Assembly: GCA_015146655.1 (NCBI GenBank) | Contig: VKHL01000093.1 | Location: 1 to 64,000, forward strand | Length of the DNA stretch: 64,000 nucleotides | Source: Ochromonas danica | Lineage: Eukaryota > Sar > Chrysophyceae > Chromulinales > Chromulinaceae | Reading direction: 5' to 3' | Shown here: in pieces, positions 51,001 through 61,851 of the stretch | How the letters are laid out: each line of letters starts with the position of its first letter | Position numbering within the stretch: position 1 is the stretch's first letter | Translations under genes and position numbers: made by a program | Notes under the pieces: model-generated | Told to the model about the DNA's origin: nothing | Seen by the model: only the letters and a program-made list of their open reading frames with translations | Databases searched by the model: none

Positions 51001-54000
51001 GGTGTTTTGTCTCGCCCTGCCAAAGATGTGGCTGTGGGCGTTGTCTACTCTGTCACTGGGCTTATCAAGGCTCCCTATACCTCCGTCAAAATCAATGGGG
51101 TACAAGGAGCTTTGCCGGGCATGATAAAAGGTCTCGCTGGCTTGGTAGTAGACCCCTGCGTGGGCATCCTGGATGCTGTGACGCATTCAGGGGATGCTTG
51201 TAAAGAAATCCTCAAAGCCGCCAATCGTACCAAGATGGAGGAGGTACAAAGATTGCGATTGAGTGATCTCTTTGGTCCCGATGGTAGACTCTTGCCATAT
51301 GAAGCGCAGGTAGCTCTTGGAACGGAAATCTTGCGTGCACTGGCTCGATCCAACAAGCTTCATGCTTCTACTACCGCTGCTTCCAACTCATCTGACTCAT
51401 ATAGTCGGAACGTGTCGCTTCTCGGTCTACAACAGCAGCCTTCTATTCACACACAAGAATTGTTGGGAAGAACAGCTGAGACACCACCTCGTCCTGCTTT
51501 GGTTCGAGGCGACAGTTCCAAGAGTGATGAGAATCCTGTTCTCCCTTTTCCTCCTTCAGCATCTTCCTATCTTTCTCCTCCACCGCCAGTAAAGAGGCCA
51601 AGCATGATTCTGCGGCGCAATCGATTCAGTTTCAGTGCAAACGCCGGCCCAGTTTCCGGTGGAGGGACAGGGGGAGGAGTGATGTTTGGATCGGAACGAC
51701 CCCACTCCCTCAATGCAGATAAGGAAGTGGTAAGGTCTGGGTCCAGCAGCAATGAGAACCAGGATGCGGAGTTGGTGATTTACACCTTCGTCTTAAATCA
51801 CGAACCAAGTCGGGATCTGGTCGTCATCCTAACGATACACCGCCTTGTGGTTGTCGATGCCATCATTTCTACTTCCTCTTCTTCCACGACTGGATTCTCG
51901 GTTTCCAAGCGCTGGGAGATCGCATACTCTCATTTGGCAGCCCCGGTGTTGGAGCGAGGCAACACTGACTTGATATTACGTACTCACAGTCAAGGCCCGC
52001 TGCTTGCCGAAAGCCGCCCCAAGAGTAGCTTCGGCTTCTTGTTCTCCACTTCTGGTCCTGTCTCAACCGGAGCCTCGACATTTTCTTCTCAATCCTCTCC
52101 CTCCCCTGCCTCCCCTGAGATCTCTTCTCTGGTGCTGCATAGCACAGATAGTGCAACATTGGTCAATCTCTTCAACTGCCTCCATGCAATATTGGGAACT
52201 GGTGTGACATTACTGAGCGCCGACGGAGGTCTTTGTGCCGAGGATGATGCTGGAGTGCGACATATCGGACCTTGGCAATTCATTCCCCAACGACCTGGAT
52301 CTGATCGCAAGGAGGAGGACGATCAGATACCTCGCGAACGGTTAATGAAAGAACTGGAGATGGAAAAATGGTTTTTTTCAGCTGATGATCAAGCCGAGCG
52401 ATCAAATCGCACTTCCAAAGCTTCCTCCTCAGCCACAACAAACAGCAACAGTTCCAATAGTAGCACAAAGCCTGCGTGGTTGCAGGCTGAGGAGCAACAA
52501 GCGATCCGAAGCCATGCTGAAGTACTTGCGCTTTACAATCGTTGCAGAGCTTTGGAAAATGAACTATCGCAGTCCTCTTCTGGCGCTGGCTCGACGACTC
52601 GGCGCCATCGCCGTGACCCAAGAAAGCACCAAATGCGCACCCTCATTCAAGCTCTTTTTAAAGGCAAGATTACAAAAGAAGAATTTGAGCAAGAACTTAT
52701 CAAGTCATCAGAACTCATGGGTGATAGTACAGTGGGGCAAGGAAAGGAAGGAGAACGAGAGGAAGATGAGGGCAAGAGTTTGAGTGAGGGAGGACCCAAA
52801 ACGTGGAAAGATTACTTGGGTCTGAACCGCGATGCCCAAAACACCAGCAATCGCCTCTTCTCCCTTTTCTCAGACTTAACACTGAAGAGCGAAGAAGAAC
52901 TCAACACCTCAATTCGGAAGGGTGCTTTGGCTGCCTCTTCCTCTCCTTCTTCCGCTTCCCTTCCTTCCCCTTCATCTTCCACCATTATTCCCACTGGTAG
53001 TCGTAAAGAAGGTCAAGACCTTCCCCTTATGGATCGCTTTCGCATCCCATCGATGGGCTTATCGGCTCTATTTCCAGCGGTTCCAGGCTGGCAGGACGTA
53101 GAGCAGCGTTCTCCCTTCTCCTCTACTCCAATTTCGATCCCTTCCGTTCCTCCTTCTATGTTTTCCAGCAAGACTCCTCCTCTACCCCCACCCTCTAACA
53201 CTACAACCAACGTACCTCATATGCATACGTTCGATGAATTTAATGATGGGGTGGCAGCGGTCGATCCATTTTCCCCCTCTGATCCCCTTCAACATCAAGA
53301 GCAAGCGAGAGATCTACAAGAAGAGAAAGGCGAACAGCTAGCAGTACCAGAAGTTGGCATCGATTTCACGTACTCTGACTTAAAACCTCGACATCATCGC
53401 CGAAGAAAAACCGCAAGCGCGGTCAACGAACATACTATAAATCAGGAAATCAGCGTAGGCGAGGAGAAGGAGGATAGTATAGGAATGTGGAAAGAACAGC
53501 CAGAAGTTGAAATGGAAGAAATGAAGAAGGAATGCAAGTCATCTATTGATGATGAGGGAGACGAGGAAGTCCCAATTTGGGACTTGTCTCTTTCGTCGGA
53601 CGCCCCTCATGACCAGCAGGTCGGTGCAGATCCTGACTGGGCGTCTTCAGTTCTCCTCTCCCGTACGACAAGCGCGGATAGTGTGCGAGTCTTTGGTGCT
53701 AATCCACTCTTCCGACGTCGCTCCAATCCGTCGCCGTCTCATAAAAAGGAAGATTGTCACTTGCCCTCTTTAAAGGATGATACAGTCGCGGACCTCTCGA
53801 GAAGATGGTCATCACCTGCCGTCCTGCCCCGTCTTATCACTCCTCCTCGCCATCAGATTACTCCAAAGAAATCTGCTACTGATGATGCTATCTCTTCGTC
53901 GCATACAGTTGATGCTGGGGGATCCATGGAGGCGATCCTTGGTCGCCTAGAGCGTCTGGAAAGTTTGTTGGTTCATGCATTGCAACCCAGTCATGACCAC

Positions 54001-54186
54001 TTGTCGACACCAACAATCTCCCCCACGGAGAACGGAGAGCAGCTCACAGGTTCGGAAGATGCCACTGAAAAGAGGACCGTGGAGGACGTTGAAGAGGATC
54101 ATGGAAATAATTATGATGAAGCCCAGACAGCCAGTCCACATGGCGACGATGGGGGAGAAAGTGAACCACTCGACCAGCAACCCTAG
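36015..54186 (+). CDS. VPS13: Giant VPS13 bridge-like lipid-transfer protein
   Basis: Fifteen exons: 36015-36095, 36150-36188, 36251-36475, 36546-36679, 36743-37683, 37746-39031, 39105-43145, 43202-43504, 43563-43709, 43784-45158, 45230-45719, 45784-48024, 48092-48448, 48510-49242, 49312-54186; about 5755 residues (human VPS13 proteins are 3100-4400). Frames join in phase at all 14 introns (54-74 bases; intron 11 has a GC donor). N-terminus: chorein domain (GWIKDSFSQDSVK, then IGLLNGHLALANLELEEKDW). Mid: beta-rich groove, VAB-like repeats (RYVVVNRLDCQLKVL), a PDZ domain at about 3300-3390, C2 domains at about 3725-3850 and 4100-4225. End: VPS13_C (about 4480-4770, GFEAPHLFKTSADVSRILQE and HDFFYEPAHALITSP), a PH-like domain, then a 650-residue low-complexity tail with a SHOCT-like helix (LFKGKITKEEFEQELIK). 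Moves lipids between membranes at contact sites. Confidence 0.94.
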
Positions 54187-54476
54187 ACTTCTTTTTGAGT
54201 GTTTGTTAGTGCTAATTATATTGTTAGCTCCTCGCATGGAAATTGTTTAATCATAAATTACTTGTTAATTAACAGAAGATATGAAAACCAAGGAAGTGCT
54301 GTTGACTATCGTGATTCTTCACAACCTAATCTGAGGAATCAAATCAATGGAATTGTTGGCCAGGATATCTTCACGGTATCGCCACATCCATGTGCCAAAT
54401 GCTTCCCTTCACTACAAGTTTACTTTATAACCACTACAGCACAACATTTATGTAAAGACATTTTGACGGGCATCAC
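54187..54476. other. Convergent 3' region of VPS13 and WEE1/MYT1 genes
   Basis: A 290-base A/T-rich gap between two facing stops. I see nothing beyond likely 3' UTR. Confidence 0.5.
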
Positions 54477-56457
54477 TCAGTGAGGAGTGATGATCGAGTC
54501 CACGTTCATCTCTCTGCCAACATGGAGAGAGAGAGAAGGCGGGATCTGGATTCTCTGGAGAGGGTAGAAGCTCTGCGATCTCTGCATAACCAATGAGCGA
54601 GCGCTTTGTTCTTGTTCGGCTTCGAGCAATTGTTGACAAGGACTATCCCCAATCTTTTCTATTGAAGGGAGCGAAAGAATATTTGTGGCATTAGGTCTCA
54701 AGTGTGGCATAGGATTCAATAGACTATAGATGGTTTTCAATAAGTCTGGAGAACGTTGGGATTGAGATGGATATCGACCTTCACGAAGGTCACGCCACCG
54801 CGAACCCTCCGCGGGAAGGATGACTGTGTCACTATCAAGTTGCCGTTGATCGTATGCAAGTTCGAGCAAGGATAAGCCCAACGAAAATATATCTGCCGAG
54901 GGAAGATGCTGCACTTGGTCCTCCAGCAGTTCTTTAGCCATGTATCTATCACGGTGAAAGCATTCATTTCAGCGCACAATCGAAAATCTATCTTATCACG
55001 GATGCTAACCTTGTATCGCCTTCTCGTCCATCTTCCATACTTCCTGCTCGACTGGCCATTCCAAAATCTCCAATTAGTACATGACCACGACTAATCAAGA
55101 GGTTGGCAGGCTTAATATCTAAATGAACTATGTCACATGCATGGATATGACGCAGGCCTGCAGCTGCATCGTGCAAAATGTGCCACAGAGAGTCTTCAGA
55201 GAATAACACGCGCTCTTGCAGGTAATGGACGAGCAGATCTTTCAGTGAGCCACCACGAGCAAGATCAAGCTGCACGTAGAAGTGTCCCTCCTCCTGCCAC
55301 GCTTGGTAGAAACGAAGAATGTAAGGACAATGTGCGTGACCAACTTCTTTCATGATGCGTACTTCATTCATGAGGAACTCACGATACTTGCGCGATCGAA
55401 ACTGTTGTTTGATCTTCTTCACCGCAAAGCAGACAGAAGACGGATCTTGATCACTTTCTCCTTGCATTGTAGTTGTATTGGTTGTTCTAGTTGCTGCTGC
55501 TGTCGTCGAATTTTCATGCACGCGATAGACCACAGCGAAGTTGCCATCCCCGATTACCTCTTCGACGACAAAGTCCCGATAGAAGTTTACTTCTCGCGCC
55601 ATATGCTCATCCTGCTCCTGGTGCTGCTCTTCATCATCCTCGCTTTGTGCGAGAAGAACTTTTGTATCGCTCAAAGAGTTTTGTCGGGCCAAAAGAGGTG
55701 GGGCAGGAGTTGGGCTATGGCAATGGAAGGTTGACGAAGTCATCCATAAGGCGCGCGGCAAAGGAAGAGGGTGATGATGACTTAGTGGATGAGTATGAAG
55801 CACATCTACTTCGTCGGAACTCTGCCAACTGGGTGTACGCAGCGGTGTGGGCGGACAGGCGGGCGAGGACAACAGCGGTTGCTGTGGATGGTGATGATCT
55901 TCAAACCCCGAGGGGTCAGGCAACGGCCGATGATATGGTAAGCAACGTTTCTTCGATGAAGAAAACAGCGTCTCATCTCGCAAGGTGGAGAAAGTGGAGG
56001 CATTGGACGAGTCCTCCCGATAAGACTCCGAACTCGTGTTACCTGATGCGTCTTCCCAGTGCCTCGTCAGACGACTCTTGTCAGCACTGTTCTCGCGGCT
56101 AATGTCCATTGAAAAGTATTCGTCAGTCATCATCACTGTTGGTGACCCGGTCTCAGCGAGGGGAGTACCAAGGTCTGCTGACTTGAAAGGCGAGCCCTCC
56201 ATGGAGGGGACAGACAAGAAGCTCAGCCCTCGTCTCTCTCTCCGCTCCACACGTTTCTGTCTGGACTCATTGAAACTTTTCTCCATGCTGGTGTCAGATT
56301 CCGACAGCAACCGCGTTATATTTTCATCTAATTCCATATCCGAATTGAGATCTTCCGCCGGCAGGGGAGATCGGTTGCTGGACCATGAACTATCATCAAA
56401 AATATTCGAAGCTTTGACCAACTTCAGCTCTGAGTTTTGTGAAGACTTTTTGGTCAT
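54477..56457 (-). CDS. WEE1/MYT1-family protein kinase
   Basis: Two exons: 56457-55010 and 54945-54477 (64-base intron, phase 2); 638 residues. The first 290 residues are Ser/His/Pro-rich and disordered. The kinase domain (about 290-600) has GDGNFAVVYRV (P-loop), FAVKKIK, HLDIKPANLLISRGHVLIGD (catalytic Asp at about 447), DFGMASR, and GDTRYMAKELLED, joined by the splice. His-Leu-Asp in place of HRD and the GDxRYMAxELL motif are typical of WEE1/MYT1, which phosphorylate CDK1 on Tyr15/Thr14 to hold cells before mitosis. HLD plus DFG is closer to MYT1; I see no membrane segment that MYT1 of animals has. Confidence 0.88.
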
Positions 56458-56803
56458 CTTGTGGTCAAGAGGATGGTGAAAAGGGTGCGTGATGAAGAGG
56501 ATATGGAGGGATCAAACAATGATTTTCAAATCAATCCAGCCGCAGCAACTGGCGCCGGCGTTGCAACACAACACAGCCAATTTCCGTTGGTGCAGTAACT
56601 GTCTGAACAACGCGTTTGCCCGCGAGCCAGTCCCGTGAAGTTAAGCAAGGGAAAGGCAAGTTCAACCTGGTGCAGCAGCGTCAATGCAATCGCAACGACC
56701 AGACAGGCAGACATGCGCAGGCGAGGACTGTTCCCACTTCACATTCTATTCCCTTGCCTCTTTCTCTGCTTCCTCGAACTTTGTTGATCCGCCGCTTTCC
56801 ACC
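56458..56803. other. Shared 5' region of kinase and aldolase genes
   Basis: A 346-base head-to-head gap. A pyrimidine-rich stretch precedes the aldolase ATG, which has good context (CCACCATG). No octamer array found. A short GAAGTTAAGCAAGGG resembles the 5S rRNA A-box but its surroundings do not fit 5S. Confidence 0.45.
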
Positions 56804-58016
56804 ATGTCTAACACTCCTTTTGCCGCCGAACTTATTGAGAACGCTCGCGCCATTGCTGCTCCTGGTAAGGGCATTTTAGCCGCGGACGAATCCACTGGAA
56901 CTATCGGTCAGCGCTTCAAGAGCATCAATGTCGAGAACAACGAAGAGAACCGTCAGAAGTATCGCCAGTTGCTCTTTACCACTGAAGGTTTGTTTTTCTG
57001 GTCTCCTTTAAATTATATTGAGCCTATTCTAAAATTACTTGAGTGTCTTCCATCAGGTCTGGAGCAGTACATCTCTGGTGTCATCCTGTTCGAGGAGACT
57101 CTCTATCAGAAGGCCGATGATGGAACTCCTTTTGTTGACATTCTGAAGGCGAAGGGAATTATTCCTGGTATTAAGGTAAATTGGAAAGAGACATTTTGAA
57201 AGCATTGTATATTCGTTCTCACTTGCATATGTCCTTCAGGTGGACAAGGGTATCAAGCCTCTTGCCGGTACCAATGGCGAGTGCGTTACTCAGGGCATGG
57301 ATGACTTGGATGTTCGCTGTGCCAAATACTATGCTCAAGGTGCTCGATTTGCAAAGTGGAGAGCTGTTTTGCATATCAAGGATACCATCGGAGCCACCCC
57401 TTCGGCCATTTCTATCATTGAGAATGCCAATACCCTGGCTCGTTATGCCTCTATCTGCCAGCAGAACGGCTTGGTGCCCATTGTGGAGCCTGAGGTGTTA
57501 ATGGACGGTGAATTTTCCATTGAAGTTGCTGCCGTCGCCACTGAGAAAGTCATCGCTGCTTGCTACAAGGCTCTTTCAGACCATAATGTTCTCCTGGAGG
57601 GCACTTTACTCAAGCCTAACATGGTCAGATCTGGCTCGGATGCTGCTGTTCAGGCTAGCTCTAAGGAAATTGCTTTGGCTACCGTTCGTGTCTTGCAACA
57701 TACTGTCCCCTGCGCTGTCCCTGGGATCACTTTCTTGTCTGGTGGAATGTCTGAAGAGGAGGCTTCTCTTGCTTTGAACGACATTAACAACGCCCCTGGG
57801 CCTAAGCCATGGTCTCTGACTTTCTCCTATGGTCGTGCCCTGCAGCAGTCTACCCTGAAAGCCTGGAAGGGCGAATCTGCCAATGTTCCTGCTGCCCAAG
57901 CTGTGCTGCTGGAGCGTGCTCGTGCTAATAGCCTGGCTAATTTGGGCAAGTACGAAGGTGGAGCTGGCGGAGAGGGAGCTAACACCTCCACTTTCGTGAA
58001 GGGATATGTCTACTAA
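56804..58016 (+). CDS. FBA: Class I fructose-bisphosphate aldolase
   Basis: Three exons: 56804-56987, 57057-57175, 57240-58016 (introns 69 and 64 bases); 359 residues, the usual class I length. It cleaves fructose 1,6-bisphosphate to DHAP and glyceraldehyde 3-phosphate through a Schiff base. Family marks: [54 protein letters not shown], the active-site Lys in [23 protein letters not shown] and [10 protein letters not shown]. It ends KGYVY with the C-terminal Tyr needed for full activity. No leader, so a cytosolic enzyme is likely. The exon 1 start is set by good ATG context. Confidence 0.97.
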
Positions 58017-58441
58017 ACCTGTACATCTTTTTGAAGGTGCTCTGATGTCGGGTGGTCAGTCCATCAGCTCATTAGAGCATGTCTTTCGACAAACAATTTT
58101 GCGCTTCCGCACTTTTGGTTGTTTTCGCTGTTGACAAACTAGTCTAGTGATACATACAAGTGTGCATCCCATCCCATAACAGTAAAATTCATGTTGCTGC
58201 CAATTTTCTTGACTTTTTCTTTCGTTGGCGTTAAGTTAAAAGACAATGGCAGGTGATGTTAATGCCCAGGCGGCAGGCGAGGTTTGGAGGGTAACGGCAC
58301 GGGGCAAGAGCAGCAGAAGTCAGCAGTCAGAGCCAGTGCGAAAGACAAACAACTAGTCCAGTTAGTTCACGACCAGCTCTGCCGTAAACTGCTCCCCTGC
58401 CTCTGACCCTTCTTAATGCTTTCAAGATAGAATAGCTTAGA
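58017..58441. other. Gap between aldolase and ankyrin genes
   Basis: A 425-base gap between two plus-strand genes. A 36-codon plus-strand frame (58245-58355, starting MAGDVNAQAAGEVW) could be an upstream open frame of the ankyrin mRNA. I see no minus-strand gene of note and no RNA gene. Confidence 0.35.
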
Positions 58442-59060
58442 ATGCCCGTGGACAACGATTTACACAAAGCAGCTCACAAAGGAGACTTAGAGGCCTGCAA
58501 AGCGATCATTGCTGCTGCCGCCACTTCCGAAGAACCTATAAATGTGAACGATCCTGGAGCATCTGATCGACGAGCTCTTCATCGAGCAGCAGGGGCTGGG
58601 CACCTCGAATTGTGCCAGTATTTTCTCGAAATAGGCGCTGAAGTCGACGCGGTAAACCAATGTTCTTTCCTACTGTCACTGTCCTCTTAAATTAGCTCTC
58701 GCTCTGGCTCTTTAGGTGGATAAGAGTGGACGAACAGCGTTACATTGGGCCGCCATCAGTGGTCATTCAGAGATTGTCAAGCTGCTGATGAGCAAAGGAG
58801 CGAATTTGCTCGCAACCACCAACCTCAAGACGAATTCGCTTCATTTAGCTGTCGAAGCCAATAGAGTGGAGACTGTAAGAGTTCTAATGCAGTTTGCGTC
58901 CGAAGATCCAGAGAAGAAGACAGCGTTGACGATGGCCAAGAACTCCGACGACAAGACTCCCTGGGACATCTCCTTCGGAGCCAAAAACAAGGCCATCTGT
59001 CAAGTCTTGAAAGATATGGGCGATGCGAACGGTGCGTCGTCTTCGTGTACAGTATGTTAG
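58442..59060 (+). CDS. Small ankyrin-repeat protein with CaaX-like end
   Basis: Two exons: 58442-58651 and 58716-59060 (64-base intron, phase 0); 184 residues. Four to five ankyrin repeats: NDLHKAAHKGDLEACKAII, RRALHRAAGAGHLELCQYFL, DKSGRTALHWAAISGHSEIV, NSLHLAVEANRVETVRVLM and a degenerate last one (DDKTPWDISFGAKNKAICQV). The protein ends SSSCTVC. CTVC fits a CaaX box, so prenylation is possible, though Cys at the last position is unusual. Similar length and layout to gankyrin-type proteins, but the family is too generic for a firm function. Confidence 0.85.
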
Positions 59061-59161
59061 TCAGCCTTACAGAGACTATGCGACGAATGCTGTCGCATTA
59101 TGTAATAAATATATTTATATTTTCCGTTTGTCCTCTCTGGATGAAGCTAAATTCTGTCAAC

Positions 59162-60025
59162 TTACGGACTTAGATCTAGTAGATTAGGAAGCCTTTTCCT
59201 CCTCAACACGTCGACCTCAAGGATCTTCAAGTTGTTCGAACGTGCTCTTTCAATCACCGTGCTCTCCCTCAGTGCAATTGAGGCCTCTTCGTCTTCTTCT
59301 ACTTCGTTACTTTTCACAAATTTGACAGTCGCAAAAACTAATCATGCAGGCACGAGGAATCTTCCTTCAATCCTATCTATTTAATCTCCCTCCGTTTGCC
59401 TTCCACTCCGCAGCCTCGACTGCGCCAAGTGGCGTTGAGCAGTTGTGTTGCTTGAACAGGCTTCCACAAGCAGAGCTCCAAATCCTTCCCTTCGAGCCTT
59501 TGATGGACCGATACCCCAGCATTCGAGCAAATCCTTCTCAACTTCTCGGTCTTCTTTCGTCAGCACAGCCCAGTGGTCGTTATTGCGAAGCCTCCGCACC
59601 AGCTCCGCAAGGGTACGATTCTGGCAGATCTTGTAGGGCTCAATGTCCAGCTCACGTGACTTGTTGAGTCTCCACGCTTTTAATTCCACGAATACTTGAA
59701 ATTCATCGTCGTCAAGCTCTTCGGAGTCGAATGGCATCTTCTCGTAGTCGACCACTCCATCCTCCTTCTCAATCTCGCGTTCTGACTCCTCTTCTTCACC
59801 TTTCTCCCTAAACTCCTGCACTTTATGCAATCGAGGGGATCTTCTGATTGGCAGAATGATTGGTCTAGCCGAGCATGACTCTCTTCGTTTGCGTTTGTTG
59901 CTTTGGACAAACTTAGCAGCAGATTTCTTTTCTAGAGGCTTAAACCCAAGCTCCGCTAAAAGAGATGCATTTCTTTTAATGTTTTCTAAGCGCAGCTTCT
60001 CGTAGTCACTCAAATCATTCTCCAT
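59162..60025 (-). CDS. HRDC-like domain protein
   Basis: Likely two exons: 60025-59407 and 59337-59162 (69-base intron, phase 1); 264 residues. The first frame alone would end at 59381 (214 residues). The second open stretch of 58 codons, ending VDVLRRKRLPNLLDLSP, is coding-like and reached by a plausible GT-AG intron. N-terminus YEKLRLENIKRNASLLAELG is a motif found at the start of WDR76-type and other nuclear proteins; RRSPRLH follows. Residues about 115-195 form an HRDC-like fold (VFVELKAWRLNKSRELDIEP, LLECWGIGPSKARREGFGAL), typical of RecQ helicase and nuclease tails that bind DNA. Nuclear DNA-binding is inferred. Confidence 0.7.
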
Positions 60026-60163
60026 TTATTTTCCAAACAAATGTATTCATTGACAATGAATAGCCAGCCTACTCTTTACAATGTGTGGTATTTGTTGTGA
60101 AAAGAAACTGTATAATAATGTTATTCACTAAGTATTTGTGTAATTACGCAATATGTTTTTCGA

Positions 60164-61789
60164 ATGGTCAGCTTTCATTTCTTGTGTTCTTCGGCCAAAA
60201 TGAGTTTGACAAGCTGGTTTGAGAAAACATTTCGGCTTCAAGAGAGGGATACTACAGTATCACAAGAGTTGAGGGCCGGATTCGCCACCTTCCTCACCAT
60301 GTGCTATATTCTTCTGGTCAACCCGCAGCTTCTTTCCAAGTTGGGCATCTCGACTACCGCTGTGGTCGTTGGCACGGCTCTCTCGAGCGCAACAGCCTCG
60401 ATTTTGGCGGGTTATTTAGGCAACCTGCCTCTCGGTCTGGCGCCCGGGGTGGGTTTGTCGGCCTATCTCACCTACGGCCTGGTGCTTGGAGATGGACTTT
60501 CTGTGCAAGAAGCCTTCACTACGGTAGGCCCCTCTTTCTCCTCTCCCTGGCCCGCCTCCTGATGTGTGCTTGTTTCCAAGTGCTTTGTGTCAGGAGTGAT
60601 TTTGTTGCTCTTCTCGGTCACAGGACTGTCTCAAGTAATAATGAAACTTATTCCTCGTTCTGTCAAACTAGCTACAATCGTGGGAATGGGATTGCAAATC
60701 GCCCTTGTAGGAATGACTTCCGTACATCTAGTGGTTGCGAATCCTCAAACGATTGTGGGTCTCGGCGACTTGAGCAATTTTCGTGTATGGATGTCCCTTA
60801 GTGGTCTAATCCTCATAGGCAGCCTCCTTTTCCACGAGATCCCTGGAGGAATTCTACTTGGAATTCTGATTATTACCGTAACAACATGGTATGTGGAAGA
60901 TAGCTTTCCGGAGAGTTATGTGCAGCTACCTAACCTCGCCATTGACTGCTCGCAGTTCGTCAACTTGAGTGGTTTCAACCCTGTGAAGTGTGCTCAGGGT
61001 ATTGCTGCATTCCTTTTTATTGGAATAATCGATGTAAGCGGTGTCATCTTTGGTATGGCGTCTTTGGCAGATTTGGTGGATGAGGAGGGACATGTACCAG
61101 GCGCTGAGGGCTCCTTTATTGCGGTCTCCCTGGGTTCCATCGTCTCAGCTCTTACTGGAGGAACTCCTGTCATTGTCTATGTCGAATCTGCAACTGGAAT
61201 TAAGGAAGGAGGACGATCTGGTCTTACGGCTGTTGTCGTCGGAGCTTTGTTTCTCCTGTCCCTTTTCTTCGCACCCGCGCTGGGAGAGATCCCTGTGACA
61301 GCCACTTCACCCGTTGCCATTCTCATTGGAGCTATGATGATGTCGCAAGCGAAGGAAATTGACTGGAACAATATGAGTGAGGCAATCCCTGCCTTTCTTA
61401 CTCTCATCATCATGCCGTTTACATTTTCTATTACCAATGGCATCGTCTTTGGTTTACTGGCTGCGGGTTGCTTTCATGTGACCACTGGCCAGCTTTATAA
61501 GGATATCGTGACAGGCTTGGGTTGGGAAAAGGTTGATAAAGATTTAGAACTAAAGCGGCTCAACGGAACCTCAGACTCCCGGCAGGAGGAAGAGGAGGAT
61601 CACAGCACTTTCATTGATAACACGCCCTTTGTTCGAGAACCAAGTTTGATTTTGCGAAAGGCTGAAGCTGATGCCGTTCACAGACCACATGGGTTACATG
61701 GACTGCACCACGACAACCCTGACAATAATAGTGTAGAACGCATGGCCATATCCTTCGCTGACCACTCCAAACGGCAAAATTATTGTTGA
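60164..61789 (+). CDS. AzgA-type purine (adenine/guanine/hypoxanthine) permease
   Basis: Two exons: 60164-60523 and 60581-61789 (57-base intron, phase 0); 522 residues from ATG 60164, with a second in-frame ATG at 60200. About twelve membrane spans in the NCS2/AzgA/PbuG pattern: AGFATFLTMCYILLVNPQLL, GLAPGVGLSAYLTYGLVLGD, HEIPGGILLGILIITVTTW, FLFIGIIDVSGVIFGMASLA, and the substrate-site loop VSALTGGTPVIVYVESATGI, KEGGRSGLTAVVVGALFLLS. These proteins import purines with protons across the plasma membrane. The last 80 residues are a polar, His-rich cytosolic tail. Close relatives occur in fungi, plants and bacteria. Confidence 0.95.
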
Positions 61790-61851
61790 AGGTACTCAGT
61801 GAAGTTTAAGTTTTACACATCGTGTTACTAATTGCTTTGCGTAGTGCTTTG

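Noticed and set aside
56626-56660. GAAGTTAAGCAAGGG resembles part of 5S rRNA
   Set aside because: The expected C-box and helix partners are missing on both sides within 120 bases; it lies in an aldolase 5' region.
58245-58355. 36-codon plus-strand frame before the ankyrin gene
   Set aside because: Too short and with no family signal; could be an upstream open frame, so it is mentioned only in the gap entry.
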